NCBI GenBank assembly: GCA_037143335.1
Contig: JBAWZA010000009.1
Coordinates: 53,558 to 117,557, forward strand
Direction of reading: 5' to 3'
Length of the DNA stretch: 64,000 bases
Origin: PALSA-1296 sp037143335
GTDB lineage: Bacteria > Bacteroidota > Ignavibacteria > Palsa-1295
A program made the position numbers and the translations under genes. Within the stretch, counting starts at the first letter, position 1. Every line of letters starts with the position of its first letter. Of this stretch, positions 17,305 to 27,300 are shown in pieces. The notes under the pieces are model-generated. The model made no database searches and was not told where the DNA came from. It saw only the letters and a program-made list of their open reading frames with translations.

Positions 17305-18024
17305 TTAGAAAATGTCATCGTCATCATCGTCGTCGTCATCAAGATCGAGGTCATCCGCCTCGAGCATGTCGTCCTCTTCAATTTCTTCGATATCGTCATC
17401 ATCGAGAGCCTCGGTGAGGTCGTCCTCGGCGGCTTCGTCTTCAGCTTCTTCTATGGGTACTTCAATGACAGCATCTTCATCATCTATGAGGTCATCGTCG
17501 TCGAGATCTTCGTCGTAATCATCGTCGTCATCAAGCAGTGCGGATTCGAATCCGTCGGGCATGGTATCTGCCATCATCAAATCAGCAATGGCGGCTACGC
17601 CAATGGCACTAGCAGTCATTTTCATGCCAGTTCTCAGTGCTTCCGTTGCAGGAGTCACATCCCCAGGAGGAATAGTAATCGCAGAGAGCTGTGGAGCAGC
17701 AAGTGCCTCTTCGATGCTGTCATAGAGTGGGAATACCCGATCAAGTGCCGTAAGCGAGAGAAGTGACTTCACGCTATCGCTTGCACCAACGATACGCATA
17801 TCGCCATGATGCCCAGCCTGCTGGCGCTGAGCGAGGAGCATCGCCGATAACCCGGCTGAGTCTACGTATTCGACTGCCGAGAGATCAAGCACCAATGTCT
17901 GCACATCAGGCTGTGCAAGTATAAGGAATTCAGCCTTCAGCTCAGGTGCGATCATCGAGTCCAGACGCTTTTCATTTGGGCGGAAGATCGTCGCCTTATC
18001 TAATTGTTCAATTTTGAAATTCAT
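17305..18024 (-). CDS. STAS-domain protein with a long acidic tail
   Basis: 239 residues from the ATG at 18024 (a TTG at 18030 is a weaker choice). Residues 1-110 are a STAS domain of the anti-sigma-factor-antagonist type, with the phospho-acceptor region LDLSAVEYVDSAGLSAML. A middle segment (about 115-160) is Ala/Met-rich. The last ~80 residues are almost only Asp and Glu with a few hydrophobics, encoded by GAT/GAC/GAA runs. STAS proteins normally bind anti-sigma kinases; no partner kinase or phosphatase is next to it. The acidic tail might contact basic proteins or RNA polymerase, or act as a solubility tail; unproven. Converges with the ligase gene. Confidence 0.8.
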   Translation of the reverse strand: MNFKIEQLDKATIFRPNEKRLDSMIAPELKAEFLILAQPDVQTLVLDLSAVEYVDSAGLSAMLLAQRQQAGHHGDMRIVGASDSVKSLLSLTALDRVFPLYDSIEEALAAPQLSAITIPPGDVTPATEALRTGMKMTASAIGVAAIADLMMADTMPDGFESALLDDDDDYDEDLDDDDLIDDEDAVIEVPIEEAEDEAAEDDLTEALDDDDIEEIEEDDMLEADDLDLDDDDDDDDDIF

Positions 18025-18239
18025 ATACAAACTTTCTTAAAATGGAGCACAAATGTTGTGACGAGCAAAATACGACTAATTTGGGTATGCGAATTTACTA
18101 CATTTTTTTTACGAATACAACAAAAACGCTTTGTTGGATTTTATTCCGAAACGGTAACTTTGTTCCAACAGAAATTGTTTTCGCTGTGCTATTCCCACAG
18201 CGCACGTATTACTTTCGTACTTTTTTAAGAGAAACTGTT

Positions 18240-19406
18240 ATGCCAACTGAAACAATCACGGCAGCTTCAGCAAACGGAGCACCGGCAAGCTCTCCATCAA
18301 AAGCCGGACTTGAGGACATCATCGCAGGTCAATCGAATATTTGTTTTCTTGATGGCAAGAATGGTATTCTTGCCTATTACGGATATGATATCCACGACCT
18401 CGTAAAGGGGAACTTCGAAGAAACGGCGTACTTGCTATTTTACGGTAAGCTCCCGAACTCTGCCCAACTCGCCGAGTTCAGCGCCAAACTTTCGGCTAGT
18501 CGTGAATTACCAAAGGTCATCAAGGACCGTCTGGCTTCGTACCCGAAGAATGTCCACCCTATGGCGGTGATTCGCACTGTCGTGAGCGAGCTTTCGTATT
18601 ACGATCAAACGACGGAAGATAATACTCGCGAAGCAAATATTAATAAAGGTATCAGACTGATGGCTCAGATTCCATTAGTCATTGCCGCTTATGATGCCCA
18701 TCGGAATGGCAGAGCGCTGCCAGCGCCCAATCCATCGCTATCACATGCCGCAAGTTTTCTCCAACAACTTTTGGGTAGCGAGCAAGATGCTGAAGTCGTA
18801 AAAATGTTTGACTCAGCACTGACACTCCATGCCGATCACGAATTCAATGCTTCGACATTTACCTGCCGAGTCATTGCTTCGACTTTATCGGATGTCTATT
18901 CCGCAGTGACTGGCGCAATCGGTGCACTCAAAGGACCTCTGCATGGTGGCGCCAATGAGCAAGTGATGCGAATGCTTCTGCGCATTAATGATCCTGCTCG
19001 TACGAAGGAGTGGGTCATAGATGCACTTGCTCGCAAAGAAAAAATTATGGGATTTGGTCACCGTGTCTATCGCACTGAAGATCCGCGTGCGACACACCTT
19101 CGCAAATTCAGCGAGGCTATGGGCAAGCGTAGAGGCGAACTCCAGTGGTTCCAGATGTCGCGTGATATTGAACAGCTCATTCTCGCAGAAAAGAAACTCT
19201 ATGCCAACGTAGATTTCTACTCAGCGAGCACATACTACCTGATGGGTATTCCTCTTGATCTTTATACCCCTATTTTTGCGATGAGTCGTGTCACTGGTTG
19301 GGTTGCACATGCTCTCGAACAGTATGCGAACAATCGCATCATTCGTCCAGCGGCGGATTATACCGGACCTGTCGGTCAGACTTGGGTGCCAACCGAGCAA
19401 CGATAA
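18240..19406 (+). CDS. gltA: Citrate synthase
   Basis: 388 residues from the ATG at 18240; the frame extends to 18042 but the citrate synthase homology starts after MPTETITAA. Active-site regions: LHADHEFNASTF, GPLHGGANEQV (His) and MGFGHRVYRTEDPRA (His), followed by YYLMGIPLDLYTPIFA and the C-terminal Arg region. It condenses acetyl-CoA with oxaloacetate in the TCA cycle (possibly methylcitrate synthase activity as well; length and motifs fit the short type II/2-methylcitrate-like group). The O-methyltransferase gene begins 9 bases after its stop, so the two are probably cotranscribed. Confidence 0.9.
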   Translation: MPTETITAASANGAPASSPSKAGLEDIIAGQSNICFLDGKNGILAYYGYDIHDLVKGNFEETAYLLFYGKLPNSAQLAEFSAKLSASRELPKVIKDRLASYPKNVHPMAVIRTVVSELSYYDQTTEDNTREANINKGIRLMAQIPLVIAAYDAHRNGRALPAPNPSLSHAASFLQQLLGSEQDAEVVKMFDSALTLHADHEFNASTFTCRVIASTLSDVYSAVTGAIGALKGPLHGGANEQVMRMLLRINDPARTKEWVIDALARKEKIMGFGHRVYRTEDPRATHLRKFSEAMGKRRGELQWFQMSRDIEQLILAEKKLYANVDFYSASTYYLMGIPLDLYTPIFAMSRVTGWVAHALEQYANNRIIRPAADYTGPVGQTWVPTEQR

Positions 19407-19415
19407 ATCATTGCT

Positions 19416-20081
19416 ATGAAGGGTACTCCTTTAACTGATGCAATGTACGATTACATCGTCGAGAACTTCGCTGGCGACGAAGTTACGCTCTTAGAGGAGA
19501 TGCAGCAACGTGCAAGCGAAGCTGGCGTTCCGATGATTATGATTTCAGAGGAGCAAGCAAAATTCATCGGTTTCTTTTTAAAAGCGATTCGTGCCAAGCG
19601 CGTCCTTGATATTGGTACACTCTTTGGTTACAGTGCTGCAATTATGTCGAAGGCGATTCAAGCTGGTGGTGAAGTTGTCACGCTTGAGTTCGAACCAAAG
19701 CATGCGAACGTAGCTCGATCGAATTTCAAGCATTTGGGAGTTGAAAATATTTCTCTCTTGGTTGGACCTGCTTTAGAGAATATGAAGCAAATGCAAGATG
19801 GCATTTTTGATTTTATCATGATTGATGCCGACAAGATCAACTACATCAATTATCTCAAAGAATCTCTTCGCCTTATTAAAGATGGTGGCATTATCGCAGG
19901 TGATAATGCATTCGCTTTTGGCAAGCTTATGGACACTGTCCCCGAATCTGACCCTGATTTTATCGGAGTCAATGCCGTCCGCGAATTTAATCAAGTATTC
20001 GCCGCCGAAAAAAGTATGTTCAGTTGCATCGTTCCAGTCGGAGATGGATTAGTAATGGGGTTTGTGAAGAAGAATTTATAA
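19416..20081 (+). CDS. SAM-dependent O-methyltransferase (CCoAOMT family)
   Basis: 221 residues. The SAM site is VLDIGTLFGYSAAIM, followed by VVTLEFEPKHANVARSNF and the metal-binding DADKINYINYL and AGDNAF regions of the caffeoyl-CoA O-methyltransferase family (class I, divalent-metal dependent, catechol-type substrates). Immediately downstream of gltA, so in the same transcript, but a functional link is not evident. Bacterial members act on diverse small catechols, so the substrate is unknown. Confidence 0.85.
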   Translation: MKGTPLTDAMYDYIVENFAGDEVTLLEEMQQRASEAGVPMIMISEEQAKFIGFFLKAIRAKRVLDIGTLFGYSAAIMSKAIQAGGEVVTLEFEPKHANVARSNFKHLGVENISLLVGPALENMKQMQDGIFDFIMIDADKINYINYLKESLRLIKDGGIIAGDNAFAFGKLMDTVPESDPDFIGVNAVREFNQVFAAEKSMFSCIVPVGDGLVMGFVKKNL

Positions 20082-20106
20082 CTCCGGATTCACTGTACGT
20101 GAGAGT

Positions 20107-21018
20107 ATGAAAACTATCGTTAACAAGCCGATCTCTTCCCTACCTCTTAGCCGCCTCTTCATTCTCATAGCTTTCCTCTTTGTTTCGAGTTCAAATTTTG
20201 CGCAACCGAAATCTTCGCTCCTCTGGCGAGTTACTGGTAATGGGTTGAAGTCCCCTTCCTACTTATACGGCACCGTCCACTCCGCTGATGAGCGAGCTTT
20301 TCGTTTTTCAAAACTCGCTACATCTAAATTGAAAGAGTGCAATGCGTTCGGCATGGAGATCAATATGGAAAACGCCGGCTCATTCGATTTTATGAGCATG
20401 ATGAAGTATGTAGTGATGCCGGGTGATACAACCCTTGCAATGTTGATGACCTCTGCTCAATACGAAAAATTAGATAAATATGTGAGTGACTCACTCCATC
20501 TACCTTTGGCGATGCTGAGCAAAATCAAACCGATGTTTTTGGTTGGGATGCAGGAGGGACTTTCGATGGCGCAAGACTCCACAGATTTTCTTGACATGTT
20601 CTTAATGAAGAAAGCAGAGGCAAATAACAAAGAAATTATCGGCATCGAAACCATCGAGGAGCAAATCCATGCACTAGACCTGATACCATTGAAGGAGCAA
20701 GCGAAGATGCTCGTTGATATTGTTGAACCCGATACAACAAAACAACCGGAGTCCATTGATGACCTTGTTGATATTTATGCCAAAGGCAATCTGGATTCTA
20801 TTTATCTCTACTATAAAAAAGAAGAACTCTCGAATACCTTCAACGCTGCACTCATCACCGATCGCAACCAGAGAATGGCGCAACGTATTGACTCCATCAT
20901 GAAAATGAAATCGCTCTTTACCGCCGTTGGAGCCTTGCATTTACCCGGCGAAGAAGGCGTCATTAACCTGCTCAGAAAAAAGGGTTATACACTGACTCCG
21001 ATTTGGAAAGAGGACTAA
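20107..21018 (+). CDS. TraB/GumN family protein
   Basis: 303 residues with a signal peptide (LFILIAFLFVSSSNFAQ) and the family's opening motif LLWRVTGNG...SYLYGTVHSADER and closing motif FTAVGALHLPGEEGVINLL. TraB/GumN proteins are related to TIKI metalloproteases (the paired GTxH and GxxH motifs would bind metal), so an extracytoplasmic protease is possible. It follows the methyltransferase gene by 25 bases in the same direction. Confidence 0.85.
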   Translation: MKTIVNKPISSLPLSRLFILIAFLFVSSSNFAQPKSSLLWRVTGNGLKSPSYLYGTVHSADERAFRFSKLATSKLKECNAFGMEINMENAGSFDFMSMMKYVVMPGDTTLAMLMTSAQYEKLDKYVSDSLHLPLAMLSKIKPMFLVGMQEGLSMAQDSTDFLDMFLMKKAEANNKEIIGIETIEEQIHALDLIPLKEQAKMLVDIVEPDTTKQPESIDDLVDIYAKGNLDSIYLYYKKEELSNTFNAALITDRNQRMAQRIDSIMKMKSLFTAVGALHLPGEEGVINLLRKKGYTLTPIWKED

Positions 21019-21057
21019 CTCACGCGAGACCCCTAAAATTATTCGTAAATTCGCCTT

Positions 21058-22041
21058 ATGCTGAATTGGATTTGGGTGGGGCTTATTGTGATTGCCATTG
21101 CTGTGGCGACGGGAAGGGATATATCCGAGCTTTCCTCCGATCGCTTTCATAACGGAAAACCCATCCCGTTTCTTCTCAGAAGTAACCTGACGCAGATTAG
21201 CCCGGACCATTATCAGGCATCCGTTTTCATCCCCAAAAATTCACTCGTTAGCCTGTACTCATCAGATGATTTGAAAGGGTTGAAGGGTGATACACTTTTT
21301 GCCAGTGTTGAAATTATCGCTCACCGAAAAGAGCTAACCTATCTCGCTGGGACTTCTACGGTAGCGCTTCCACAAGACATCCCAAATGTTTGGAAAGATT
21401 TGGCTCTCGCTCAAGGTGACGAGAAAAAAATAGTCGGAGAGTTTAGCATGGGAGTAGGTGACACTCTTACTTATGCGATGATCACTCCCGAGCCAGTGAA
21501 GTTTCGCATCCTCGCGAAAATTGTGAATGATGGATTACTCAAGACGGCTGATACTGCAGTGACGATTGCATTAGGGCTTATTGGAGTCATGGCACTCTGG
21601 CTTGGTATCATGAAAATTGCTGAAGCCGCCGGACTTATCACACTGCTTGCACGATTTGCGAAGCCTTTGATGGTGCGATTATTTCCTGACGTGCCGCCTG
21701 AGCATCCTGCGATGGGTGCGATGCTCTCGAACATGGCAGCTAATTTCTTGGGACTCTCGAATGCTGCAACTCCTCTTGGACTCAAGGCAATGGAGGAGTT
21801 AAATAAGCTCAATAAGAATGCCGGCACAGCAACGAATGCAATGTGCATGTTCCTCACGATTAATACGAGTGCGATCACACTTATTCCAGCAACAGTAATT
21901 GCTGTTAGGCTTTCACTCGGATCAAAAACTCCGACAGATATTATTATCCCAACTTTTTTGGCGACGCTTGTATCACTGATCATTGGCGTCACATTCAATC
22001 GGTTCATTCAACGATTCTTTCCAGTAGAAACCAATGATTGA
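21058..22041 (+). CDS. spmA: SpmA-like nucleoside-recognition membrane protein
   Basis: 327 residues. N-terminal membrane segment (WIWVGLIVIAIAVATGRD), a soluble insert of roughly 120 residues, then the Gate/nucleoside-recognition core (AVTIALGLIGVMALWLGIMKIAEAAG; FFLGLSNAATPLGLKAMEEL-like region; FLTINTSAITLIPATVIAVR). Named after spore maturation protein A, but this domain pair is common in non-sporulating bacteria where its function is unknown. It overlaps the next gene by 8 bases. Confidence 0.85.
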   Translation: MLNWIWVGLIVIAIAVATGRDISELSSDRFHNGKPIPFLLRSNLTQISPDHYQASVFIPKNSLVSLYSSDDLKGLKGDTLFASVEIIAHRKELTYLAGTSTVALPQDIPNVWKDLALAQGDEKKIVGEFSMGVGDTLTYAMITPEPVKFRILAKIVNDGLLKTADTAVTIALGLIGVMALWLGIMKIAEAAGLITLLARFAKPLMVRLFPDVPPEHPAMGAMLSNMAANFLGLSNAATPLGLKAMEELNKLNKNAGTATNAMCMFLTINTSAITLIPATVIAVRLSLGSKTPTDIIIPTFLATLVSLIIGVTFNRFIQRFFPVETND

Positions 22042-22567
22042 ACTACTGAAAATACTTTCGACGCTTGCCGTACCGATCATCTTACTCGTGATCGTCGGAG
22101 TCGGTGTAATGCGCAAAGTGAAAGTATATGAAGAATTTGTCGAAGGCGCGAAGGACGGATTCAACACTGCCGTTCGCATCATTCCGTACTTAGTCGCGAT
22201 GCTCGTTGCCATCGGCATGTTCCGCGCAAGTGGTGCGATGGATATTCTCACGGCTGCACTCTCGCCAATGACGAATGCAATTGGTTTGCCGAGTGAAGTA
22301 TTCCCACTTGCAATCATCAGAAATCTTTCAGGTTCGGGTTCACTTGGACTCATGACCGACCTTGTCAAGACACATGGAGCAGATTCATTCATCGGCAGGC
22401 TCTCGGCGGTGATGATGGGTTCGCACGAAACGACGTTCTATGTACTTGCAGTTTATTTCGGTTCGGTCGGCGTGAAGAAAGCGCGTCATGCTCCGCTCTC
22501 GGGAATCTTTGCAGATATGATCAGTGTCATAGTAAGTGTGATTTTGGTGCGCGCACTATTCATGTGA
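22034..22567 (+). CDS. spmB: SpmB-like nucleoside-recognition membrane protein
   Basis: 177 residues with membrane segments covering most of the chain (STLAVPIILLVIVGVGVMRK; IIPYLVAMLVAIGMFRASGA; LAVYFGSVGVKKARHAPLSG). It pairs with SpmA and starts inside its 3' end, so translation is probably coupled. The following outer membrane protein gene begins within its stop (TGATG), so all three genes form one transcription unit. Confidence 0.85.
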   Translation: MIELLKILSTLAVPIILLVIVGVGVMRKVKVYEEFVEGAKDGFNTAVRIIPYLVAMLVAIGMFRASGAMDILTAALSPMTNAIGLPSEVFPLAIIRNLSGSGSLGLMTDLVKTHGADSFIGRLSAVMMGSHETTFYVLAVYFGSVGVKKARHAPLSGIFADMISVIVSVILVRALFM

Positions 22568-23958
22568 TGAAAACATTTTATTTTGCCCTTGCTTTTTTTT
22601 GCTTATCACGAGTAGGGTTTTCACAAACTCTCGGCGATCAAGCAAAACCTACGCCCGATCCGAACGGAAAATACAATGGCATCGGTGGCGGACTCGGTGC
22701 GAGTATTTTCAAAGGTAAACCCTATCTCCTCTTGAATGCGGCTTCTCAGTTTGAAGCGTGGCAAACTGCCGCGATAGCCATTGACGGATACGTCCGAATA
22801 GGTAGCGACGGCAAATTACGTAAAGAAGATTTCGATGATTGGTATGATGCGCTTCGATGGATTAACTATATTCGTGTTGGTCATCCAGGCGAAGATCTCT
22901 ATGCCCGAATCGGAGGGTTGAGTAACGTCACTCTTGGTCATGGCACGATCGTTGATAATTATTCGAATAATTCATCGTACGATGATCGCAAAGTCGGACT
23001 TATCGGCAGGTTGGATATGGGTCTCTTCGGTGGCGAGGCGTTCACAAGTGATGTACTCTTAAATAAAGGCTTAATTGCGGGCAGAGGTTTTGTACGTCCG
23101 TTTCAGATTATTCCTATTCTGGGGAAGAATTGGTTTTTTAAGAATGTTGACATTGGTGCGACAGCGTCGTATGATTTTGACCCGCAAGCAGTTCGGATCA
23201 TTCCGAATCATGCGCCGTACGTTTTGCACATTAGTGATAGCTCCGGCATTCGTGATTCAGTCATCAAAGACTCGGCAACGATTTCATCTCCGTTGACAAT
23301 CTACGGAGTCGATGCAACCATTTTAGGGTGGCAATCGCAGAACGTTGAAGGAAGAGTGTATGGTGATTTCGTGGACATCGTGAATTTCAATCATGGTTTT
23401 GTGTTTGGCGCAAGATCGAGTTTTCTAATTGATTCAACGACATTTATTGATCTCAGGATTGAAAGATATCTTTTCAAAAATCATTTCCTTCCGAATTATT
23501 ACAATTCATTTTATGAGCGAGACAGATTCAATGACGATGTTGATACCGTAAGCTACATCACAAAAGCAACACGCTTAGCCGATACAGCGAGCGGCTATGG
23601 TAACGGATTTAAATTCGGAAGCTTCTTTAATTTTAGCGATCGAGTACAACTCGGAATTACGTATGCGCATTTGGATAATCTCCCGTATGCCGATTTACTT
23701 CAGATTGGACTGACATTCCCACATATTTGGTGGAAATTCTATGGAGCCATTGATTATCAACGTCGCAACATTAACGGACCAAAAGATTATTTCGGATTCG
23801 ATCAGAATACACTCGCTTCTGCGAAGCTATCGGCACAGCCTTTCAAGTTTATCATTTTAAATCTGGTTGCACGGTGGACCTTCACTCGTGATGCAAATAA
23901 TCATGTATCAACCCAGTCAATGATCGAACCGAAGGTAGTATTTATTGCGCGGTTTTAG
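22567..23958 (+). CDS. Putative outer membrane beta-barrel protein
   Basis: 463 residues from the ATG at 22567, which overlaps the spmB stop codon; the GTG at 22564 is less likely. Signal peptide (FALAFFCLSRVGFSQ). The mature chain has many alternating beta-strands rich in Tyr, Phe and Gly and ends in a C-terminal Phe (KVVFIARF), as outer-membrane barrels do. No enzymatic motif is visible. Translational coupling to spmAB suggests they are expressed together. Confidence 0.7.
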   Translation: MKTFYFALAFFCLSRVGFSQTLGDQAKPTPDPNGKYNGIGGGLGASIFKGKPYLLLNAASQFEAWQTAAIAIDGYVRIGSDGKLRKEDFDDWYDALRWINYIRVGHPGEDLYARIGGLSNVTLGHGTIVDNYSNNSSYDDRKVGLIGRLDMGLFGGEAFTSDVLLNKGLIAGRGFVRPFQIIPILGKNWFFKNVDIGATASYDFDPQAVRIIPNHAPYVLHISDSSGIRDSVIKDSATISSPLTIYGVDATILGWQSQNVEGRVYGDFVDIVNFNHGFVFGARSSFLIDSTTFIDLRIERYLFKNHFLPNYYNSFYERDRFNDDVDTVSYITKATRLADTASGYGNGFKFGSFFNFSDRVQLGITYAHLDNLPYADLLQIGLTFPHIWWKFYGAIDYQRRNINGPKDYFGFDQNTLASAKLSAQPFKFIILNLVARWTFTRDANNHVSTQSMIEPKVVFIARF

Positions 23959-23964
23959 TCAGCC

Positions 23965-25842
23965 TCAAAATGAATCGCCTCGCAACGTTCGCGCACGTCT
24001 TCTGGCTTCGGTGGTAAGTGGAGATTTTGCAAACCGCTCAAGAAAATCTTCATAGAGCCTGCGTGCTTTCGCTTTGTCCTTCAATTGCACTTCAGTGATC
24101 TCGGCTTCGCGGAATGCGGCTTTATCTAATAGCGGACTCGTACTCATTTTATCAAGCATTGAAGCAATCATCACCAATGCATCAGTTGGCTTATTCATTT
24201 GCACAAGCAGGTCAATGGCGCGAAGTGTCGCTTCGTCTGCTATCGTTGCCGTCGGATATGATTCGGGAATGGATTTGAATGCTGAGTAGGCGGCATTCAA
24301 GTCATTTCCAAGTGAGGCAAAATCGGCTTTTGCATAGAGGCGAAGTGCGGCGACGTTGCTCATGTTCTCGGAGATAAGCGAACGCAGACCGATCGCATCG
24401 TTTGCGTAATCGCTGGTGGGTTCGGTGATAATAGAATCTAAGAGAACAATTGCCGAATCGAATGCACCGTTATAGAAATTTCGTTTGGCTCGTTCAAAGA
24501 GAATATGTCTGAACGTTTCAGCATCCTCTTTTCGATTTCGGCGGCTCAGCATTTTGTCAACAGCGTCAATGCTTGCATCGGCGGCATTAAGATCGCCCCG
24601 AGCGAGAGCAATTTGCTCAAGAGAAAAATATGCATCGCGAAGTCGTTCACTATAGGCATTCGACCGACTCACAATTTTTTCGAAAATAGACTTCGCATTC
24701 AAGAAGTCGCGACGAGGATTAAGTGCAAGATTGCCTGCCGCCACCAAAGCATCGAATGCCACCTCGTTCGGTTGCTTCGCGGCGAATGTTAAATATGCCG
24801 CGATGAGAAGGTCTATCGAATCGCGCGAGGGTTCTGAGAGCGAACGATAATATGCTTCCTTCGTTTGGAGCGAACCCAACTCCGCCATCGCTATGTACGA
24901 GGTTTTTTGTGGTTCCGGAAGATTCCCATTCCGAAAACGCACCATGGACTCGTGATACGCCTGACTGGCAACATCAAAAGCTCCCTCATGTCGCACACGT
25001 GAGGCAAATTGAAAAAGCTCGAATCCCTTTATTTGTTGGGTTGACGATGGCGAGTTCAGATTATCAATTTTCAAGAATACATCGAGTGCGCCTTTGTAAT
25101 TTTTTAATTCGCCATAGCACCAGCCTAATAATTTTAACTCCCCAAGTGTGGCATCACTTCCGATATGCGAAGTAATGACGCGAATGATCGAGAGTCTCGA
25201 AGTTGAATCGGCAGTATATTTCGAAATACTTTGCTTAATGAGTTCAAGATTCAGTTCATCGTGGCGTAATAGTTCGAGATATTCACTAGAGCCTTGCTCA
25301 TACTTTCCCATCTTGAAATAGAGATCAGCAATTTCCCTACTAAATCCACCTACGTCATCGGCACTTTTGCGCTCACGTATCAGCATTGCCAATGCGTCCT
25401 CCTGAAAGCCCACTGCCTCCATCATCTGTGCGACTATATTGATCGTGTAAAATTTGTCATACGGCGATGGGAGTTTCAAAGCGTGATCGAAAGCATCAAT
25501 GGATTCACTTCGCTTATTGAGTTTTGCAAGGACACTACCTAAATTGATATACGTCTCAAAGGACACTGAATTATTCCGGATGTCATCGCGGAGAATTTTC
25601 TCGGCTTCGACGTATTGCTTGAGTGCAAAGTAATCACGAAAGAGCGCCTCCGATACTTCGCTGGCATCAGGCCGGGCTTGATGCAACTCCGCATAGAGGC
25701 GAATAGCATTCGCAAGATCTCGCGACTCCTCATACACTCTCGCCAGACGATACTTCGATACAAAGGTATGGTCATCCATCGGCTGAGCATGGAGCAAGCC
25801 GGCCGAAAAAAATAGTATGGGTATGACAAATGCTATTTTCAC
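23965..25842 (-). CDS. Secreted tetratricopeptide-repeat protein
   Basis: 625 residues from a GTG start at 25842 (an upstream ATG is in another frame). Signal peptide (IPILFFSAGLLHAQ). The rest is a series of TPR helices (RVYEESRDLANAIRLYAELH, QYVEAEKILRDDI, SIDAFDHALK, KYEQGSSEYLEL and others) ending with AKARRLYEDFLERFAKSPLT. Probably a periplasmic or outer-membrane scaffold. The stop is 6 bases from the stop of the convergent outer-membrane protein gene, with no terminator between. Confidence 0.8.
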   Translation of the reverse strand: MKIAFVIPILFFSAGLLHAQPMDDHTFVSKYRLARVYEESRDLANAIRLYAELHQARPDASEVSEALFRDYFALKQYVEAEKILRDDIRNNSVSFETYINLGSVLAKLNKRSESIDAFDHALKLPSPYDKFYTINIVAQMMEAVGFQEDALAMLIRERKSADDVGGFSREIADLYFKMGKYEQGSSEYLELLRHDELNLELIKQSISKYTADSTSRLSIIRVITSHIGSDATLGELKLLGWCYGELKNYKGALDVFLKIDNLNSPSSTQQIKGFELFQFASRVRHEGAFDVASQAYHESMVRFRNGNLPEPQKTSYIAMAELGSLQTKEAYYRSLSEPSRDSIDLLIAAYLTFAAKQPNEVAFDALVAAGNLALNPRRDFLNAKSIFEKIVSRSNAYSERLRDAYFSLEQIALARGDLNAADASIDAVDKMLSRRNRKEDAETFRHILFERAKRNFYNGAFDSAIVLLDSIITEPTSDYANDAIGLRSLISENMSNVAALRLYAKADFASLGNDLNAAYSAFKSIPESYPTATIADEATLRAIDLLVQMNKPTDALVMIASMLDKMSTSPLLDKAAFREAEITEVQLKDKAKARRLYEDFLERFAKSPLTTEARRRARTLRGDSF

Positions 25843-25889
25843 AAAAACATCTACGATAAATTGTCGGAATTGTAACCTAATATTTAGAT

Positions 25890-27242
25890 TCAGAAGTATT
25901 TCTTCGGATCCAGCCCCTTCAACCGCTCTCGTATTTCTTTTTCTCTGCCGTATTCAGTCGGTTCATAATAGACTCTCGAAGCTAATTCGTCGGGCAGGCA
26001 TGTCATCTCGGCATGTGCATTTTCTTCGGAGTGAGCGTACTTATACCCTTTGCCATAGCCAAGCTCTTTCATCAACTTTGTCGGCGCATTTCGGATGTGA
26101 AGCGGAACAGGCAGATCGGGATGCGCCTTCACATCTTCCATCGCCTTGCCGATTGCTGTCGTTGAGGCATTTGATTTTGGCGCCGAAGCAAGGTACGCCG
26201 CCGTTTGCGAAAAAATTAATTGCGACTCGGGCCAACCGACTGCGCGTATTGCATCCCAACAACTCGTAGCAAGTACGAGCGACATCGGATCGGCATTGCC
26301 GATATCTTCGGAAGCAAGGATCACCATTCTGCGAGCAATGAACTCTGGGTCTTCGCCTGCATCAATCATCCGAGCAAGCCAATAGATTGCGGCATTCGGG
26401 TCGGAGTTGCGCATGGACTTGATGAATGCACTGATAATATCATAGTGCATCTCGCCACCTTTATCATAGCGCGAAGATTTTTTTCCGTAGGCATTCTCGA
26501 CAATCTCCTGTGTGATTACGGAAGAATTTCCTACGCTTGCAAGCGACACAGCAAGCTCAAGCCCTGAAAGCATCTTCCGAACATCGCCTCCGCTTAAAGC
26601 AAATAAACTTTTTCGTGCATCCGGTTTGAGAGTGATCTGTAGCTGACTCAATTCCACATCTGTCTTCAGTGCTCGTTGCAATACCTCTTCAAGGTCTGCT
26701 ACATTCAGCGATTCCAATACATATACTCTTGCTCTCGATAAGAGTGGAGAAATTACTTCGAACGACGGATTTTCTGTCGTAGCACCGATAAGTGTGATCG
26801 TCCCATCTTCGACTGCACCAAGTAGTGCATCTTGCTGCGATTTTGAGAAGCGATGGATTTCGTCTATGAACAATATGCTGCGCTTCTTATTCCGCGCATT
26901 CGCTCGGCGCGCTTCGTCTATTGTTTCGCGCAAATCTTTCACACCAGATGAAATCGCAGAGAGTGAGAAAAATGCAGTGCTAGAGTTTCCGGCAAGTGCG
27001 CGCGCAATCGTTGTCTTACCAGTGCCGGGCGGACCCCAGAGTATCATCGAATGAACATTGCCTGAGCGGAACATCTGCTCAAGGGGCTTGCCTACTGAAA
27101 TAAGATGCTTCTGCCCGACAATTTCGGGTAATGATTTCGGGCGCATCCGCTCCGCAAGCGGTGCGAACCTATCGGCAGGAAGAAATCCCCCACCAAAAGC
27201 TTCCTGCATTTGATCTGATTGTGGCTTGCGCATTGATGGCAT
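25890..27242 (-). CDS. rarA: Replication-associated recombination protein A (AAA+ ATPase)
   Basis: About 450 residues, starting at MPSMRKPQSDQ (27242) or three codons later at 27233; the frame is open to 27278. Clamp-loader-like features: RMRPKSLPEIVGQKHL, Walker A GPPGTGKTTIARA, Walker B ILFIDEIHRFSKSQQDALL, sensor 1 GATTENPSFEV and the C-terminal MgsA domain (DIISAFIKSMRNSDPNAAIYWLARM, YKYAHSEENAHAEMTCLPD). It acts on single-stranded DNA at stalled replication forks. It stands alone on the minus strand. Confidence 0.93.
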   Translation of the reverse strand: MPSMRKPQSDQMQEAFGGGFLPADRFAPLAERMRPKSLPEIVGQKHLISVGKPLEQMFRSGNVHSMILWGPPGTGKTTIARALAGNSSTAFFSLSAISSGVKDLRETIDEARRANARNKKRSILFIDEIHRFSKSQQDALLGAVEDGTITLIGATTENPSFEVISPLLSRARVYVLESLNVADLEEVLQRALKTDVELSQLQITLKPDARKSLFALSGGDVRKMLSGLELAVSLASVGNSSVITQEIVENAYGKKSSRYDKGGEMHYDIISAFIKSMRNSDPNAAIYWLARMIDAGEDPEFIARRMVILASEDIGNADPMSLVLATSCWDAIRAVGWPESQLIFSQTAAYLASAPKSNASTTAIGKAMEDVKAHPDLPVPLHIRNAPTKLMKELGYGKGYKYAHSEENAHAEMTCLPDELASRVYYEPTEYGREKEIRERLKGLDPKKYF

Positions 27243-27300
27243 GAATATAGAACGCCAGATGGCGCGAAGGGATTGCAATGGAGGAAAAGTTCAAAACCCA

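Noticed and set aside
17312..17518. Plus-strand poly-Ser open frame
   Set aside because: It is the mirror of the Asp/Glu codons of the STAS protein tail.
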